This document shows, one piece after another, positions 45,542-59,610 of a stretch of DNA of 64,000 bases (position 1 is its first letter; every line of letters begins with the position of its first letter). The translations under genes and the position numbers were made by a program. Below the pieces are notes generated by a model. It ran no database searches. It was not told the origin of the DNA and was given only the letters and a program-made list of their open reading frames with translations. Source of the DNA: Latrodectus hesperus (Eukaryota; Arthropoda; Arachnida; Araneae; Theridiidae); the NCBI GenBank assembly GCA_037975125.1, contig CM075852.1, forward strand, positions 19,429,025 to 19,493,024, written 5' to 3'.

Positions 45542-46360
45542 GCTAAATTTTTTCCATAAAAGATGTGTCTCAAAAAGCAAACTGTGTAGAATGCTGTTAG
45601 CAAAAAAGAATAATTTAAAAAATTTTGTAAGCGTGCTGTTTTGATCAATTTTTTCTCTATCTTTTTTCATCACCAAAGGAAATCATTAAAGCTGAATAGG
45701 AGGAATCAACACATTACACATATGAAAAACATGATAAACGACATATTTCATTTTAGATATTTCGTATGACACCTCTATTCAATTATTCATGAGAAATTGA
45801 AAATCTCTTGTTTATTAAAATTTGATTAGTTCAGTCAGTATGTTTTCAAGAAAAATAATGTTGCATATAAATATTCCTAAAATGGGCAATGAAAGGTAAC
45901 ATAGAAAATATATCTAAAAGTGAATGAAACTAATTAATCAGAGTAGAATATTTATGAAAATTTAGTTCCTAATATAATTGAATGAAGAGCCATAACAGCA
46001 TTATTAAGAAGTATTAACCATTATAAATAATATATGAAGATTAAAATCTGCAGTGAGTATTCCTGCTCTCTGTTTACAGATTTTCACGAAAATGGTATTC
46101 TTTGAGTTCTCAGATAGAAAATAAAAAAAAAATTTGAAGTTTAGTTTGTTGTGTATCAGAAGTTTTTAATTTCTTGAGCAAATACCAATTTAATAGCTTA
46201 ATGAAATTCTGAATTTTTTGGGTGATTGGAGCTTTACATACACATAGAAAGTACGCGATGGGCCGATTGATTTAGAAATAATTTTTATAGCGGAGGGTAT
46301 ATTTGAGAATCCCGACTTTACCGAACATCCGGTGATATTACTAAATGCTACTGAGCCCTT
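45542..46360. other. AT-rich DNA, no gene seen
   Basis: Nothing recognised; a less AT-rich stretch begins near 46240. Confidence 0.5.
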
Positions 46361-46921
46361 TTAACCCTTTCGCGACGAGTTTTTTTTTTCTCGTCGAGTT
46401 ATCCTTAGAATGAATTAATTTGGGCCTAAATTAAAAATAATAAGTAAAGATTTCAAAAGTAATCGAAAATAGAATATCAAGCTACTTGATCACATAGGAC
46501 TGTTGGGACAACATGTTCCCACTATCCAAGACGAGAGGGACACATATGTCACTACAATAAAAACTGAGATACAAAAATTTTCCTACTTACCAGTTTATTC
46601 GAGATAATTCGCTTTGTGAACAACGTAATTTACCTTAGATTTATGGTTTATCAAAGTTTAATTGAATATATGCGATATTTTTCAACAAATAAAGTATTTA
46701 TGTTCCCAGAATACGAAATGTGCCGATGTAATGCTTCCAAAAGGCGGGAATATGATTGCGTACGTTAGCGCCATCTACCCGCTCTGGATAAAAACACATT
46801 CAAAAATGTTGGCAGGACTGATGGGAATGCCTCCCATAAGACAAAGAAAAGATTCTGTCTCAACAGATTTTTTTGTATTTTGCTTGGGGCGTATGTTTCC
46901 CGTTAGTCGCGAAAGGGTTAA
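46361..46921. mobile_element. piggyBac-like MITE, 553 bp, TTAA TSD
   Basis: TTAA at 46361-46364 and 46918-46921 flank an element starting CCCTTTCGCGACGAG and ending with the inverted TCGCGAAAGGG, giving a perfect 12-bp TIR (CCCTTTCGCGAC). The TTAA target and CCCTTT-type end are those of piggyBac elements. Just inside the left end CGACGAG-T10-CTCGTCG forms a hairpin. The ORF at 46662-46925 has no transposase motifs, so the element is non-autonomous. Confidence 0.85.
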
Positions 46922-49008
46922 ATAAGTTGTTTCCTCTGAGTGAAATAATAGCTCTGGCGTGATAGACTAAGTGTTGGGGTCTTTTGCTTGGTCCCTGACC
47001 CTAAATTACGAAGACTTCCAACCATGGTTGAGAGCCTAGTAGCTTCAAGGTAATTGCTTCAGTTTGGCTATATGAATTAGCTAACATCTCAGCTAGAAAT
47101 AGATACAGGAAAAAATACAGGAACAGCTAACGCACAGAATTCATTCGATATAAATAATTCAAAAAAATTAATATGGAAATTTATTATTTAATCTGTAATG
47201 CCCACACACATATATTGCTTACCCAAGAACTTACAAAAAGCTGTTTCTTTACAAAAAATATTAGACTTTGGGTTGAATGTGTGGCCTCACATTAAAGATA
47301 GGTTTCCTTCTTTGCGGCATGTTTCCATCTTCTAAATACTCTTGGCGACGTGCATCTCTTAAATAAAATGAATTTTAGAATTAACATTTTTTGTTTACTC
47401 AAAATGACAAGTTTATCGATGTTTCGAAAAATGTATTTATCGAAAACTTGCAAAATGTGCTTAGATAAAGATGGAAAGATGTTGTTTTGATGTAAATACA
47501 AAAAAATTATACAATAAAACTTAACATACTTAATTCTCTTTCTTTAATAAAGTACACACAGTTTCTTCTATATAAAACTGAAAAGTACATTACGATTATT
47601 TCAATTTCTAATTTTAAATCCTATACTGATTTACAGGAAAATTGCAAAATGGATTGTTGGGATGGTTTTGATAAAAGGAGAAATTGTCTACAATGTCAGG
47701 AGACGAGTTTTAGACATATAATCAAGAATGTAATGCATGCACTGACTGTGATAGAAGGATTGCATTTTATAATGTCACCGCATACTGAAATTTTATAATT
47801 TTCCATTAAATGTTTTTTTAAAAGAATATAACAGCCAAAGTGGACGAAAGGAATTTTTTAATCATTTTTTAAACAAAAAAAATACATTTTAATAATATTT
47901 AACTATATTTCTCAAAATGAATTTGTAATAACTTTAATATCTTGATTTAAAAATTCTTATAATAAAGTTCATTATTTACTCTTTACGATAGGTACTAAAA
48001 TGATAAATTTCTATCTTGTTTAAAGTAATATCGTTTTAAAAAGTATGAACTGATCAGTAGAAATTAAAAAAGTTTTTTCCTTAATCATTTTAAAATTTGT
48101 AAGGATTGCAGAAATGATATATATATGTTTTTTCAGCAAACATTTATTTATCAAATTATTTTTAGTTATTATATTGGAAACTTAAAATAATTCTTGCTTT
48201 CCACAATCTAAAAATTGATATCCGAATGTAAAACTATTTAATGATTTCGACTAATTTTTCATGATTAAAGTAAAAAAAGATTTAAGAATGAATTTTAAAT
48301 TATTGTGTGGATATCTTCTATCATTAGTATAGAAAGTAAACAATTTCATATAATGTCTGTCATGTTTCTTACTTCAAAATTTTTTCTATTTAATATTTTT
48401 TAATTTCATCTCTCTTTTATATGCTTTTTTATTTTAAATTACAATTAAGAAATAAACTTCTATTTTCGACTTAGTAGTTTTGCTTCATTTAGTTGAATTT
48501 TTTTATACTATATAGAAGTCTTCTGTATTTCTATTTACAAAAACAGTTGCAAAGTTTTTTTAACCTCTATTTTTTAAAATGCATATTTAAATATATGAAA
48601 ATCACAATTATATATAAACATTTAAAGTATACTTAACAACTATTTTATATAGATGTAAAAAAAGTTACGCAAACTACGTATATATTATTTTGTCAAATAT
48701 AATTGTTTTTTTTTTTTGAAATGAAATAAATTTATTTATTTGAATAAATCATGTAATATGAAAAATTGAAATAATTTAATATTAAATTTAGCAAAAGAAT
48801 TGTAAATAATCACGTACTTGGGAAATCACATGATGAGAAAATGTAGCGAAAGCAATTACAAATTTTATCACGTACTTTGGAAATCTCACAAGCACGCACT
48901 TTAAATCAAGCTTAAGCCAAAAAAAAAAAAAAAAACTGCATCTATATAACAAGGTTTTCTTGTGTGGGGTGGTGTCAATCACTTTCACGTGGTGATCCCT
49001 GTTTTCAC
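46922..49008. other. AT-rich DNA, no gene recognised
   Basis: No supported coding sequence. A minor less AT-rich part lies at 46922-47100. Confidence 0.5.
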
Positions 49009-49940
49009 TAAATGACTGACTCCTGTCACTTCGTGCAGCCTACTACGTTCTTTCGGCTTCAGGATCATCTTGCTGCTGTTTTTCTGAAAGGTCTTTTTCA
49101 AGGCCTCGACTATGGCTAAAGACAAGCTTAAAATGATTTTTTGGAATGCAGGTGGTTTTACAAATGACAAGTTCTATAACTTTGCACCGAACTATAACTT
49201 TTTGTTTTTAATCATGACATTGACAACCTGGGTATAGTGGAAAGTGGTGCTTCTACCCAAAATTTAAATTTTTTTCGTATCAATGAATATCAAACTTTTT
49301 GCTTAAGAGATTCTCGACAGGTGGCCTCTGGCATTGTCATCTATGTTAAAAATACTTATATTGTTAGTATGACTGTGGGACACTATGACTACTGTGGACA
49401 AACTCGAGGTGGTGGATAAATGTTTGGAGAAATACCCATCATTACCAAATTTTTGTCATTTACAATCCTCCCAATAACTGTCCAGATCTGTAATTTATTA
49501 ATGATCGCTGGAATAGACGCTCAATTTTAATAGGAGACTTCAGTGCTCATTCCCGGAGATGGGGATACAAGACACAAATCTAGCGGGTTGTATTCTTGAA
49601 AAATTTTTTGATTCTACTCAAGCAGATTTTATAGAAAACTCTCAGAAATTTCCAACATTTCTGTCCTACGGGGAGTGCCTTCTAATCCCGATTTATTAAT
49701 TGTCCACACAAATGTCTCAAGATATACTACTCACTCTCTGCTACCTGCCCCTGGTGGAGCTGGTCACAGCCTCCACTTGGCCACTTTTGCTATTGAATAA
49801 AATAGACATAGAGAGATTAGGTTTCCATCACATGAGTCTTTATTTTCTTCTCGTTCCCACATCGGCGGCCAAGTCATTCACAAAATCAAATACGGAAAAG
49901 AATTCACAATTCTCTTGTGACAGCAATCCCAAGTTTTAGA
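49009..49940 (+). pseudogene. LINE ORF2 endonuclease-domain relic
   Basis: Starting at the ATG at 49112 the plus strand reads MAKDKLKMIFWNAGGFTND, the opening of an AP-like (EEP) endonuclease of a jockey/R1-type LINE. It continues, after frame changes, with DIDNLGIVESGASTQNLNFF (catalytic Glu), QVASGIVIYVKNTYI, then near 49530 ILIGDFSAHSRRWGY. The family motif is GDFNAH, so the catalytic Asn reads Ser. Then come FDSTQADFIENSQKFPTFLS and the SRYTTHSLL region. At least four stops or frameshifts are present. No reverse transcriptase follows; the copy ends at a different kind of sequence near 49985. It is not contiguous with the 34-kb ORF1 element. Confidence 0.85.
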
Positions 49941-49984
49941 ACAAGAAGAAGACATGTTGACAGTCCGAGCTCAAAATTCAGATT

Positions 49985-51780
<1,796 letters not shown>

Positions 51781-52619
51781 ATTCCGACCATGAAAGAGAA
51801 AAGAATACCATGCCCCGTAAACTAAAAAAGAGAATTCAAATAGTTTCGAGAATTTCAATCTAAAAAGTGTAAAGAAAGCCTCCTAAAGTTCCTTCTTGTA
51901 TGTTCAAAAGAATTGGAAAATTCTTCTATATCATACACTCAACCAATTTTACTCAGTTTATTAGGTGTCGGTGATAAAAAGCCCCATAAGTCCACGAAAA
52001 GATGAAATGTGCTTTCTTAGATGAGATATCAAAACATAACATCCAACAAAAAATACCAATTAATGATACAGCTGCAGATGATAAACAGCACATGGAAAAA
52101 TAATAATGCTCGATATATACTGGAGATAAAAAAATTAGAAAGTTACATCAAGCAAAAAATTGCGACTGGCGATCCGGCTGTCGATGACAAAGCATATTTA
52201 GAACAAAAATATTTTGCCGCCTGGAAGGAATATTTAGAGTAAAATGGCATTAGATGATCCAATTAAAGGGTACATTATTACTGATGATATGATCATTTTA
52301 TTAGAAATTCCTCTTTACAAAATATGGATCTCGTTATTAAACAATATAAAAATATTCGATAGATGTAAATGTCTTTCAGCTAAAAATAATTTTCTTAACT
52401 AAAAAATAGAGAAACATTTATAAGATTTTTATCTATTAATATTAAAACAGAAAAAATTTTGCTGAATATGCAAATTATTTGAAAGTATAAATAACTTTTT
52501 GACTTCTGGATTTGGTGATTGAAAGCATGTTGTCATTTTGCTAATAGCGCATAAAAAATTTTTATGCACACGGAATCCATTTTAAAGCTGATCCAATAAT
52601 TTAAAAACTGATTAAAGAA
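51781..52619. other. Unrecognised sequence, possibly transposon-derived
   Basis: A 73-codon frame (52021-52242, ending KAYLEQKYFAAWKEYLE) is followed in a shifted frame by MALDDPIKGYIITDDMI-like sequence. It lies just before the hAT relic and shares a short motif with it (ACTGGCGATCC against ACTGGTGATCC), but I cannot assign it. Confidence 0.3.
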
Positions 52620-52868
52620 TTGATTCTACACTAATTAAGCAATATCAGACTAAAATATACTACTGGTGATCCGAAAAAGCTGTTGAAATAATTAAATTTT
52701 TATCAGCAAGAGGTATGGCTTTTTTGGAGAAAACGAAACTTTCGCCTCATCTCATAAGGGGAATTTTGGACTGACTCAAATTAATAGTGCAGTTTGACCC
52801 AATTTTTACAAAATACATCAAACAAGCTGATAATTAAGGGAGCACTAATATCCAAATAGCAAAATAGC
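52620..52868 (+). pseudogene. hAT-type relic (ZMYM1-like, DUF4371 region)
   Basis: The plus strand reads IDSTLIKQYQTKIYYW, then, with small damage, EIIKFLSARGMAFLEKTKLS, then LIVQFDPIFTKYIK. This matches the family order IDxxLxxQYxxExxYW - FLSxRGLAFRGxNE - LELIAQFDPFLxxHI of ZMYM1-like hAT proteins. The RGDNE-type block is changed (LEKTK) and stops interrupt it. Only this short part of the protein is left. Confidence 0.7.
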
Positions 52869-53146
52869 TTGACCCTTATATAGGCTAATCGTGACTTTGT
52901 CTTGGTCCAGTATTGGTGGTCTATATTACGCCAATCCTGCATGGTCTACATTTCGTTATATAGGACCAATGTGAACGGCCTATATAGGGCCATGCTTGGT
53001 AACCTACATTGGATCAATTTGGGTTGCCAAGATGGGACCGGGCTTTGCTGTCAAAATTGGTTCAATATAAGCAGCCAAGATAGGACCAAATTTGGCTGCC
53101 GAAATTAGTCCAGTTTAGGCAACCAAGATATGACCTATCTTGGCTT
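52849..53146. repeat. Tandem ~25-bp TTGG/CCAA repeat with a conserved terminus
   Basis: About ten degenerate units of the form GG(C/T)TGCCAAGATNGGACCA are laid head to tail (for example GGTTGCCAAGATGGGACC and GCAGCCAAGATAGGACCA). The left edge TCCAAATAGCAAAATAGCTT matches the reverse complement of the right edge of the repeat at 61.0-61.19 kb (CCCAAGTAGCAAAATAGCCT). So this is one arm of a repeat family with a defined end. No mirror arm was found downstream. Confidence 0.7.
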
Positions 53147-53843
53147 ATTTGTTTGTCTACATTATATGTAGCTCATTATAACAAAGGATTTTATTTTGAA
53201 TTAATAAATTATAAGGAAGCTATTTTAAATTATTGTAATAAATACGCATTTTTTTCAATTTAAACCTGTGTTATTGCATCCTATATGAGGAAAATAACTG
53301 TCATGTTTAAAATGTTTTATTTTGCATTTTTTTTTTTGAAAATAAACACAAGTGATAATTTTATTATTATTTAAGCAAAAATTTAAAGAATTTAGCAAAA
53401 TTTATCATATATATGATGAAAATCAAATTATGTTGAAATTAAAATTCAAGAAGAAAGAGACGTGAAGTAAAAAACAAATTAGTATTTACAACTTACCAAT
53501 TATGAGTATTTAAAAGATTTAGCATATAAATTTAAATATAGTGTGTGGCATACTTTTAATAATCCTACTAGCAATATATTAATTTGGTTTATTTAATATT
53601 AAAAGAGAATCACACATTTCTGTATTGTTTAACATTCATTAACTCAAACTGTCAATTTTTGTGTATAATCACATTTTCAAATCTTACACTATTTTTATTT
53701 CACTAAATAAATATTTCTTTTCTGTTAAGTAAATTCCAATTGAATTAGAATGTAAATTTTGTTTTATACAAGAAACTAAACTGAGAATTTATACACTTAA
53801 AAATATTTCCACTTATGCCTTTAATGAAGAAAAAAAATCATTT
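53147..53843. other. AT-rich DNA, no gene seen
   Basis: Nothing recognised. Confidence 0.55.
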
Positions 53844-53885
53844 TATATTTCTAACTTATAAAAATCTTTATAAGTTAGAAATATA
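53844..53885. repeat. Perfect 19-bp hairpin with 4-nt loop
   Basis: The arm TATATTTCTAACTTATAAA (53844-53862) is exactly complementary to 53867-53885. The loop is AATC. Partial copies of the right arm (CTTATAAGTTTATAAGTT) follow up to the next palindrome. Confidence 0.92.
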
Positions 53886-53906
53886 AATTTCTTATAAGTT
53901 TATAAG

Positions 53907-53954
53907 TTTCTGTTAGATATACAGCAATTCGAATTGCTGTATATCTAACAGAAA
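53907..53954. repeat. Perfect 48-bp palindrome, no loop
   Basis: Arms 53907-53930 and 53931-53954 are exact reverse complements over 24 bp each and meet at GAATTC-like AATTCGAATT. The left arm begins TTTCTGTTAGATATACAGCA. It is the longest perfect palindrome noticed in the window, 21 bp from the preceding hairpin. Confidence 0.93.
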
Positions 53955-54989
53955 AGTATCAAAATTTGTATAACACTCATATAAAAATAATCAGTTAGAT
54001 GTTAACTACTTTTTCTGAATATTTTAATTCTAGTTCACATCTCGCTGGCAGACTCTCCAATGTTTTTTCTTTATATACTAAACAACATAGATAAAAACAA
54101 ACTCGGGCATTATTTGTTAATGATTATAAATTACTTTTGAACAAGTTAAGTTGCCCTGCAGTGTGTAGAAGTATTCTATCCTGAAAATACTAACTAGACA
54201 GTAAAACAGTTTATTCTAAAAATTTTATTTTACAAAGTGCATATATTTTTGCAATATAGATAATACATGTTAATTCTTTATATTTCTAAAATTCAGTCTT
54301 AAATATTGCTCTTTACTGTAATCACTTTCGCTTTCTTTTCATTATAATTCGTCAAGACTAGAAAAACACCTATAAATTTAGCAATAAAAAATTATTGGAA
54401 TGAATACTTTTTCACGCATACACATACATTATATTTAAAAAGGAATCAAAGTTCTTTTCGTACTCAAAATAATTTTTTAATTTTAAAAAGCTTCAAGATC
54501 AAATTTATATGTTGGATACGATATCAATTTTTGACTCTTTCAACTAGAAGCATATGATATTATTCCGAACAACTATTAAATTATGTGACTGTAACTGATT
54601 ATTTCAATAGTATTTGTTACCATAAAAATTATTGTAGAAATGAACAGCATAAAGAAAAGCATTCTATGAGAAGACTTTTGAACAATTATAGCACTATTCT
54701 GGAAACGATCACTAATTAATGTCCAACATAAGTATAAGAATTTTTTTTTAGTATTGTATTTTGAAAAGATGTGTGTTTGCTTAAAAGTTGGTATAAATGT
54801 TATGAAGGATTTAGATTAATGTTTCACAAGTTCCATAATTTGTAGAACTAGTGTTTTTTATCGTGCAATTAAACAAAACAAAACAAAAAAATAATAAAAA
54901 CAGGCAGTTTTTCATGTAGACATCTTTCAATAGGATATAGCTTTATGACATGTTATGGATACGAAACTACTACTAGTCATACCTTTATG
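53955..54989. other. AT-rich DNA, no gene seen
   Basis: Nothing recognised. Confidence 0.55.
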
Positions 54990-55375
54990 TAATCTTCTTC
55001 TTAGACTTGGGTTTGTATGTCATTAGGCACCTCTGCTTTTATCAGCATTTTGTACTGTTAACTCAAAACACAATGTTTCCTAGTTCCAGTTGCTCGGGTC
55101 ACCCACTTTATTAATAAAGTCCGATAACCCTTTAATGGAGTCTAGGTGTAACTCTCTAGTATGAATGATGTTTAAAGAGGTTAATCTAGGGAGGGCAAAA
55201 GGCTCGCATTCGTAAATGATATGCTTGGCCGTTTCCTCTTGCGTATGACATTTCCTGCAGATAGGGTCTTGCTGAAACAGTCCTATTTTATGGAGGTGTT
55301 TTCTGAAATTGTAGTGCCCAGTAATGAAGCCTACAATTAAACGTATCTTTTGCCTAGAGCATCTTAGAATTACCT
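54990..55375 (-). pseudogene. LINE ORF2 C-terminus and 3' UTR, better-kept copy
   Basis: The minus strand is open from about 55375 to a stop near 55089: QKIRLIVGFITGHYNFRKHL, then FQQDPICRKCHTQEETAKHI and RLTSLNIIHTRELHLDSIKG, ending VGDPSNWN. The CRKC-H-C zinc knuckle is complete. The 3' UTR ends in an AAGAAGAAGAT tail at about 54990. It is the same family as 21283-21575 and extends ~50 codons further 5'. 5'-truncated, as is usual for LINE copies. Confidence 0.88.
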
Positions 55376-57295
55376 TTAAGTAATATTTATATAAATAATC
55401 ATAGTAAATAAATTACATAACTAATCTATTGACGTACATTTAAGCATAGAATACTGAGATTCATGGCATATCGGAAACATTTTATACAGTTTAGAAAAAG
55501 AATAATTTACATTGGCTTCAAATTTCTGCTGAAAATGTAAACAAACTATTCTTTATCATTTTCAATAGAACTAATAATTAAAAATTACTAATAAATATAA
55601 CTTTTGATATTTATTAGTCATTTTGAATATTTAAGAGTCATTTATAAGTCAGAATGAAACTTCTAAAGCACTACTAAAATTAGAAACTGTTTGAGTACTA
55701 AATAATTTTATTAATTTATTATTTTTTAATAAAAGTAGAAGTCATACGTGCAACTCAAAGGACAAACAGTAAAAGATGAAAATAAACTAAAATGTATGTC
55801 ATTCACCAAGGATTTACAAATATAATTTACTTAGCAACATTCTTAATTCAAAAATTACTTATTAATGCCCAATATAAATGTTGTTAAATAAATCAATTAG
55901 AAAGTATTTTTTAATATTGTACTTTGATTGGGTGAAAAATTTATATGAATGTTAAACATGATGGATCTAGACTTTATTCATGAGCTCTGCAATTTGCAAG
56001 GCCAGAGTTAATTTAATGTGACATTAACATAAAACAAAATAAACACGTTAGCATTTTCCAAGTGTAAAAATTAAATAAGAAACTTTATGTTATATTACTA
56101 AAGAAATGTAAAATTACCATTATATATAATCATACTTTTAATAAATCCCTAATTTTAAAATAAATTATATTAACGTATTTTAAGGCATATTGTCACCCAT
56201 CAGAAAAATTTAATATAATTTAAAAAAAGGAATCATTTTTAAACCGGCTGATAATTTCAGCTCAAAATGTATTCTCTTTTCCAATGTTTATAATTTTAAA
56301 TGTAACAAATAATTAAAAAAAAAAAAGAAAAAATACACAACTGTAGATTTTTAATATTTCAAAGTAATTCATTAATTAGAAGGAAATTTGAATAATGCTA
56401 AAAATATAGTAAAAATATTGTTTCTGCTCTGTGTGTGATACAAGTGAAAATAATGTTTTAACTAATGTTATGGATTTTATTTACTTTGACAATGTAAAAT
56501 ACAAATCTAGGAAATTATTTAAGAATTGCTGCTGTGATCCATTAAGTACAATATTTTCTTTACAATCATTAATACTTTTAAATATAACCATTAATACTTG
56601 CAAATTAGGATATTCAAACCTAAGGTATTTTTAATTCCGATTATTTTAAAAACATTGTCCTTTTTGATCAAACATGTGAATGCTCATTTCCATGTAAGTA
56701 GTTTAAATAGAAGAATCAAGTCATGTAAGTTTTGCACTACTTATTTGATAAAAATTTATTTTGAAAAGTATAAAAAAATCATAATAAAATAAGATTTTAA
56801 ATTTTTATGTTGTTTAAGTTATGAGAGCGATAATTTAGGGCCACTATTTTAAAGAATGAAATCATTAAGTTTTTAAGAATGAATGAAAATTTTCTGGCGT
56901 ACTCTGATGGTTACATTCATTTACATACAAAATGTATGAGCAATACAAAAATTAAGATGAAAAATGCAAATGAAATCTGGTTTTATGAGCACATTTATCC
57001 ATAGTAACATTATATCCTTAATAATTTATTTTAGTTTTAGATAATTTTGCTTAACGAAATGCTTTTTAATCTCATTTATTAATAAGTAATAATATCATTT
57101 GCTACTCAGTTACAAAATTAGCATTACGCTATTCAATCAATTTACTTATTTAAATGACTAACATTTTCAAAACATTACAAATTGATTAATTTATTAAAAC
57201 ATTACAAATTGGCTAAGGACTGAGTGCATCAGTAAATAATGCAATAAGAATTTGCAAAAGCAGCTGGACCACAATGAAAAGAAAAAATCTATTAA
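55376..57295. other. AT-rich DNA, no gene recognised
   Basis: Short ORFs at 56431-56792 have low-complexity AT-driven composition and no recognisable motif. Confidence 0.5.
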
Positions 57296-57301
57296 TTTAT
57301 T
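57296..57301 (-). terminator. AATAAA behind the exon candidate
   Basis: AATAAA on the minus strand, 50 nt past the stop at 57351. Confidence 0.35.
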
Positions 57302-57350
57302 TTTATGCCCCTGCAATAAAAATGATGCCATTCCAGTAGCCAAGATACAA

Positions 57351-57443
57351 TTACTTGTTTACGGTGTGTAGTTTGCATAGATTTGCCCTTGCTTTTAATT
57401 TGGCTTCAAAAGCCATAGTCTTTGGATTTTCACCACATGTATT
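57351..57443 (-). CDS. Possible terminal coding exon of an unrecognised gene
   Basis: On the minus strand an acceptor (GTATCTTGCAG, ending at 57444) opens a phase-0 frame of 30 codons to TAA (57351-57353), reading NTCGENPKTMAFEAKLKARA and ending KLHTVNK. The segment is less AT-rich than its surroundings and the peptide has ordinary coding composition (alternating charged and hydrophobic, helical). A poly(A) signal lies 50 nt after the stop. I do not know the protein. Upstream exons would lie to the right, where none was recognised. It may be a pseudo-exon. Confidence 0.35.
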   Translation of the reverse strand, partial: NTCGENPKTMAFEAKLKARANLCKLHTVNK

Positions 57444-58667
<1,224 letters not shown>

Positions 58668-58968
58668 AAATATAATTATGACGGTGGCTTAGTGGCAGCG
58701 TTTCACGCACTCTTGACACAGGTCCGAGGTTCGATTCTCGGACTGGGTAAGGTTGGCTCAACTTTTCATCCCTTCAGTGGGTCGATTAACTGAGTACCAA
58801 GCATGTTAGGGAACTAAACATTTGGGGTCTTACGTTACGCTGACCACCAAACTGGGAGATATGCTTCGCACCCCAGGGCCCTTGGTCATGAAAACAGTTA
58901 TGGGCACTGTAAGCCTTGGCCCACATGGGCTGTCGTGCCATGGAGTTTAGCTTAGTAAATATAATTAT
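58668..58968 (+). repeat. tRNA-derived SINE, fourth type, perfect 12-bp TSD
   Basis: AAATATAATTAT at 58668-58679 is repeated at 58957-58968. The head is strongly tRNA-like (GACGGTGGCTTAGTGGCAGC as A box, GAGGTTCGATTCTCGGAC as B box and T arm). The body contains CTTACGTTACGCTGACCACC, and the 3' end is TGGAGTTTAGCTTAGT without an AAC tail, unlike the other SINEs here. Confidence 0.9.
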
Positions 58969-59610
58969 AAAATAAATAACGTTGATACAAACATTTGATT
59001 TTTCTTACATACATTAGAGACTTTTTTTGAATTCAGCATTTGTCCGAAATATATTCCAAATTAAATGTAGAACAATACAGATGTATATCAACATATCGAA
59101 TGGAAACTATTGGTATTAAGATGTTGTAAAATGCATCATAGAAAATAAAAATACTAAATTTCAAGGGCATTTCTAGAAAGCAATGAATTTAAATCACAAC
59201 AATTGTTCTTTTCGAATAATATTTCATAAATGTGTTTATAATAAATTTATATGTGATTAAATCAATGTAGGTAAGTGCTTATACAGACAAATTATCGTTG
59301 TTACTTTATGTATAACAATAACATTGGATTTTGGAGTTGTTTCATGGTTAATAATATACAGAACAATTGCAAATGAAAAATAAAATATATCTAAACATTA
59401 TTTTGATTTCGATTATAATTTTAGTTCAAATAGATAACACCTCTTCATGGTAACCAAACTTTGTTATGACAAATATAAGAAAAATCAAGCTAACAAACAC
59501 TGCGATGCTTTGAAAACATCCTTGATACAGAAAGAAATGAAAGCTTTGTTGATAAGCAAAAAATAAAATGGTAATCATTAACTAAGAATCTTAATAAACA
59601 AAACCGCAAT
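58969..59610. other. AT-rich DNA, no gene seen
   Basis: Nothing recognised. Confidence 0.55.

Noticed and set aside
46662..46925. 87-codon ORF as a gene inside the piggyBac-like MITE
   Set aside because: It runs through the right TIR into the flank and has no transposase motifs.
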